Assembly: GCF_900114165.1 (NCBI RefSeq)
Contig: NZ_FOSB01000007.1
Location: 62,001 to 126,000, forward strand
From: Halobacillus dabanensis
Lineage (GTDB): Bacteria > Bacillota > Bacilli > Bacillales > Halobacillaceae
Length of the DNA stretch: 64,000 nucleotides
Direction of reading: 5' to 3'
This document shows positions 61,476-64,000 of this stretch, piece after piece. The translations under genes and the position numbers were made by a program. The notes beneath the pieces are model-generated. The model was given only the letters and a program-made list of their open reading frames with translations, ran no database searches and was not told the origin of the DNA. How positions within the stretch are numbered: the first letter of the stretch is position 1; the number at the start of each line of letters is the position of its first letter.

Positions 61476-62837
61476 ATGAAAATTGCTGTAATCGGAAGTA
61501 CACACGCAGGTACTGCTGCGGTTATTAACATGACGAAACTTTATCCAGAAGCAGAAATTACGGTTTATGAACGAAATGACAATATCTCTTTCCTTTCTTG
61601 TGGCCTTGCGTTGTATGTCGGAGGTGTCGTGAATGACCCTGAAGGACTTTTCTATTCTTCTCCGGAAGAATTGCAAAAACTTGGTGTGAAAATGAAGATG
61701 CAGCATGACGTGGAAGAGATCGATACCGTAAGAAAAAGCATTCAGGCTACTAATCTAGTTACTGGTGAAAAAGTTAAAGACACTTATGATAAATTAGTCA
61801 TGACCACAGGTTCGTGGCCGGTCACACCACCAATTGAGGGTATTGAACTCGATAACATTCTGCTTGCAAAAAACTATCACCAGGCGAATACGATTATCGA
61901 ACGATCTAAAAATGCTCAAAAAGTAACCGTTGTTGGTGCTGGATATATTGGGGTCGAACTCGTCGAAGCTTTTGAAAAAGCAGGCAAAGAAGTGACCCTC
62001 ATCGACGGAGCGGATCGTATTTTGAACAAATACTTGGACGAAGAGTTTACGACAATTGTAGAACAAGACTTTGAGTCTCGTGGCATCAAGCTTGCGATGA
62101 ATGAGACTGTCCAACGTTTTGAAGGACACAACGGAACCGTTCAAACCGTCTCAACGAACAATGGAACGTACGAAACGGATCTTGTCATTCTCTGTGTCGG
62201 TTTCCGACCGAATACTGGTCTACTCAAAGGAAAAGTGGATATGCTTGATAATGGGGCCATCAAAGTCGATGCCTATATGCAAACAAGCAATCTGGACATC
62301 TTTGCTGCCGGTGACTGCTGTGCGGTTCCGTACAATCCTACAGGTGGACATATGTACATTCCACTTGCGACAAACGCCGTCCGCATGGGAACACTTGCAG
62401 CCCGCAACTTGATTGAACCAACAATAAAACATGTAGGAACTCAAGGGACATCCGGGTTACACATGTATGATTGGAACATGGCTTCTACCGGACTGACAGA
62501 AACATCTGCTCAACTTTTAAATATAAATGTGAAAAATTTCACAATAGAGGATACACATCGTCCTGCGTTCATGCCAACAGCAGAAAATGTAAAACTGAAA
62601 GTGACCATTAATCCTTATAGTCGCCGGATTCTAGGTGCACAGGTTATTTCAAAAGCAGATGTTACGCAATCGATCAACACGATGAGTGTCTGCATCCAGA
62701 CTGGAATGACGATTGATGAATTAGCATTCACAGATTTCTTCTTCCAGCCGCACTTCAACCAGCCTTGGAACTTCTTGAATAAAGCAGGGTTAGAAGCACA
62801 ATCCAATGACCCAAAACCAATGCCCCAACTAGTATAA
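61476..62837 (+). CDS. nox: FAD-dependent NADH oxidase (Cys42-type)
   Basis: 453 residues of the NADH oxidase / CoA-disulfide reductase family. FAD site IAVIGSTHAGTAAV, redox-active Cys42 (FLSCGLALYVGG), NADH site VTVVGAGYIGVELVEAF (about 150-166) and a C-terminal dimerisation domain. The sequence resembles water-forming NADH oxidases; a CoA-disulfide reductase role is less likely. ATG 61476 follows AAGGGGG at 7 bases; the frame extends back to 61392, through the promoter. It regenerates NAD+ with oxygen. Two Rex sites support this physiological role. Confidence 0.9.
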   Translation: MKIAVIGSTHAGTAAVINMTKLYPEAEITVYERNDNISFLSCGLALYVGGVVNDPEGLFYSSPEELQKLGVKMKMQHDVEEIDTVRKSIQATNLVTGEKVKDTYDKLVMTTGSWPVTPPIEGIELDNILLAKNYHQANTIIERSKNAQKVTVVGAGYIGVELVEAFEKAGKEVTLIDGADRILNKYLDEEFTTIVEQDFESRGIKLAMNETVQRFEGHNGTVQTVSTNNGTYETDLVILCVGFRPNTGLLKGKVDMLDNGAIKVDAYMQTSNLDIFAAGDCCAVPYNPTGGHMYIPLATNAVRMGTLAARNLIEPTIKHVGTQGTSGLHMYDWNMASTGLTETSAQLLNINVKNFTIEDTHRPAFMPTAENVKLKVTINPYSRRILGAQVISKADVTQSINTMSVCIQTGMTIDELAFTDFFFQPHFNQPWNFLNKAGLEAQSNDPKPMPQLV

Positions 62838-62846
62838 TTAAAGGGA

Positions 62847-62879
62847 CCCCCAAAGCATTTAATAGCTTTGGGGGTTTTT
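62847..62879 (+). terminator. Terminator of nox
   Basis: CCCCCAAAGC (62847-62856) pairs with GCTTTGGGGG (62865-62874), followed by TTTTTA. Confidence 0.92.
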
Positions 62880-62884
62880 AATCT

Positions 62885-63055
62885 TTACGTTTTTGTTTTT
62901 CTTTTTCCGTACTTTTTCGTTTTTCTCAAATGTCGGCTTAGTTCATCCAGCGGTATTCCATCAACAAAACGGTCCTTATGGAACAAGTCAGCGAAGCTCT
63001 CCTCATCGACGAACAGATGTCTCCTGATCTTTTGGTTCGCTCTAATCTCCGCCAT
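62885..63055 (-). CDS. Small basic protein of unknown function
   Basis: 56 residues on the strand opposite nox, starting 5 bases after a GGAGGTGG ribosome site. The sequence opens MAEIRANQKIRRHLFVDEES, has an amphipathic centre (FADLFHKDRFVDGIPLDELS), and ends in a very basic tail (RKTKKYGKRKTKT). It matches no family I recognise. The basic tail suggests nucleic-acid or membrane-surface contact. It is followed by the bidirectional-looking nox terminator. The excellent ribosome site and biased composition argue it is a real gene. Confidence 0.65.
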   Translation of the reverse strand: MAEIRANQKIRRHLFVDEESFADLFHKDRFVDGIPLDELSRHLRKTKKYGKRKTKT

Positions 63056-63148
63056 GAAAGCCACCTCCAGAGGTTTATTGTCCTTTCCTTACCCCTTTCC
63101 ACTGAATGAAAGCCCTTGTTGAAAAAGTTTATTCTATATACATCCGTT

Positions 63149-64000
63149 TTAGAACGCGAACCTTGCTAGGACTCGGTCGATGACGGTATCGATGTCTTTT
63201 TCACTCACATCATAATTCGTTACAAAACGCACCGTCGTCGGCCCGAACGGTACTGCTAGAATACCATCCCGCTTTATTTCTTCTAAAAAAGTTTCCGCTG
63301 TTTCGTCAATACCGTCTACATGGACAAGAACGATGTTCGTTTCTACTTTTTCAATCGTTAATCCCTGGACCACCTGAAGGCCATTGGCAAGTTTACGTGC
63401 GTGATCATGATCGACTTTCAACCGGTCAACCATTGTCGTGAGTGCCACGTAAGCTGGAGCAGCAACCATGCCGACCTGTCTCATACCACCGCCCAGCCGT
63501 TTCCTCCATTTACGCGCCTTTTGAATAAATTCATAGGATCCTGCAATGATGGAACCAATTGGTGCTCCGAGCCCTTTAGACAAACATACTTGCACCGTAT
63601 CCGTCTGATCTGCATAGCGCTGCAAAGAAATGCCGGAAGCTACAGAAGCATTAAACAGACGAGCCCCATCCAAATGAACCGGAACCCCAGCTTCTCTTGC
63701 TATCCCGTAAATCTCTTGCATATTTTCAAGCGGAACTACGACACCACCAGCTTTATTATGGGTGTTCTCAAGACAAATCAAGCTTGTTTCGGGAAAATGA
63801 ATGTCGTCCGGGCGGATTGCTGCTTTTACCTCTTCCGGATTCATCACACCCCGCTCGCCCTGGATAGTCCGTGGTTGCACACCAGCAAGAGCAGACATCG
63901 ACGCTCCCTCGTAGAGAAAAAGGTGGGCGTTTGCGTCAAGCAAAACTTCATCCCCAGGGTTGCAGTGAGTCAATACCGCAATTTGGTTTCCCTGGGTACC
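63149..64000 (-). CDS. ltaE: Low-specificity L-threonine aldolase (N terminus off the edge)
   Basis: The reading frame continues past 64000, so the first 50 or so residues are missing; upstream codons in the window read GTQGNQIAVLTHCNPGDEVL. PLP Lys lies in VCLSKGLGAPIGS; SLICLENTHNKAGGVVVP and VHLDGARLFNASVA are conserved blocks. It cleaves L-threonine (or allo-threonine) to glycine and acetaldehyde with PLP. The TTG at 63971-63973 is an internal codon, not a start. It stops 90 bp upstream of the small protein gene. Confidence 0.93.
   Translation of the reverse strand, partial: GTQGNQIAVLTHCNPGDEVLLDANAHLFLYEGASMSALAGVQPRTIQGERGVMNPEEVKAAIRPDDIHFPETSLICLENTHNKAGGVVVPLENMQEIYGIAREAGVPVHLDGARLFNASVASGISLQRYADQTDTVQVCLSKGLGAPIGSIIAGSYEFIQKARKWRKRLGGGMRQVGMVAAPAYVALTTMVDRLKVDHDHARKLANGLQVVQGLTIEKVETNIVLVHVDGIDETAETFLEEIKRDGILAVPFGPTTVRFVTNYDVSEKDIDTVIDRVLARFAF

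Noticed and set aside
1-64000. CRISPR arrays, tRNA/rRNA genes, prophage or insertion sequences
   Set aside because: No regularly spaced repeats, cloverleaf or rRNA sequence, transposase or phage gene was recognised in the window.

Overview
The window looks like chromosomal DNA from a Gram-positive member of the Bacillaceae. Supporting signs are strong AGGAGG-type ribosome binding sites, Bacillus-type operons (nagAB-nagR, alr/ald/adeR, lrgAB, yxjC-sco), CcpA-like cre sites, Rex, Fur and NagR (dre) operators, an S-box riboswitch and a bacillolysin-type protease. A moderately halophilic genus such as Halobacillus, Pontibacillus or Virgibacillus would fit, but that is inference from gene style. 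I found no rRNA, tRNA, CRISPR array, phage or insertion sequence. Two repeat families and two gene remnants are the main signs of genome flux.

Layout. 1-2.2 kb: LacI regulator, PfkB sugar kinase and the start of a HUMPS-family decarboxylase/aldolase. 2.4-4.9 kb: an aldo/keto reductase and a MetE-like methyltransferase under a SAM-I riboswitch. 5.2-7.1 kb: MFS exporter plus TetR with two operators on one promoter. 7.3-10.7 kb: response regulator, BcrAB-like ABC transporter and histidine kinase. 10.7-17.5 kb: MFS remnant, mqo, a candidate structured RNA, a second aldo/keto reductase, a membrane protein, lrgAB and a lipoprotein. 17.7-20.6 kb: a secreted carboxypeptidase and a neutral protease. 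21.0-32.8 kb: an amino-sugar island. 33.1-38.1 kb: alr, ald, adeR and an amino-acid-type transporter. 38.3-42 kb: ClC channel, DUF421 protein, tRNA-dihydrouridine synthase. 42.1-51.8 kb: a citrate-hydroxamate siderophore operon. 52-59 kb: HPr remnant, rlmH, and a ketone-body operon with its sigma-54 activator. 59-64 kb: M48 protease, Nudix hydrolase, Rex-controlled NADH oxidase, a new 56-residue basic protein and threonine aldolase (partial).

How genes work together. In the amino-sugar island two operons converge on one terminator. The plus operon has a BadF-type sugar kinase, MurQ etherase, a CUT1 ABC importer without its own ATPase, and a MurR-like regulator. The minus operon is nagE-nagA-nagB-nagR plus a SIS protein. 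Together they could import and phosphorylate MurNAc-type sugars, remove lactate, then deacetylate and deaminate to fructose-6-phosphate. This is a non-PTS route in place of the MurP PTS of Bacillus subtilis. Secreted peptidases and alanine racemase/dehydrogenase lie nearby, so cell-wall or peptide scavenging is a plausible theme.

The siderophore operon has the same gene order as rhbABCDEF (schizokinen/rhizobactin 1021 type) and ends in an aspartokinase gene, which would feed aspartate toward the diaminobutyrate precursor. Two Fur boxes sit at its promoter. The ketone-body operon (CoA transferase, 3-hydroxybutyrate dehydrogenase, thiolase, GntP permease) has a textbook -24/-12 promoter with the activator gene immediately upstream.

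The most unusual structural signal is a dispersed palindromic repeat centred on GTACCAGGTC. Three full copies carry compensatory changes at the stem base, and two half copies lie at gene 3' ends.
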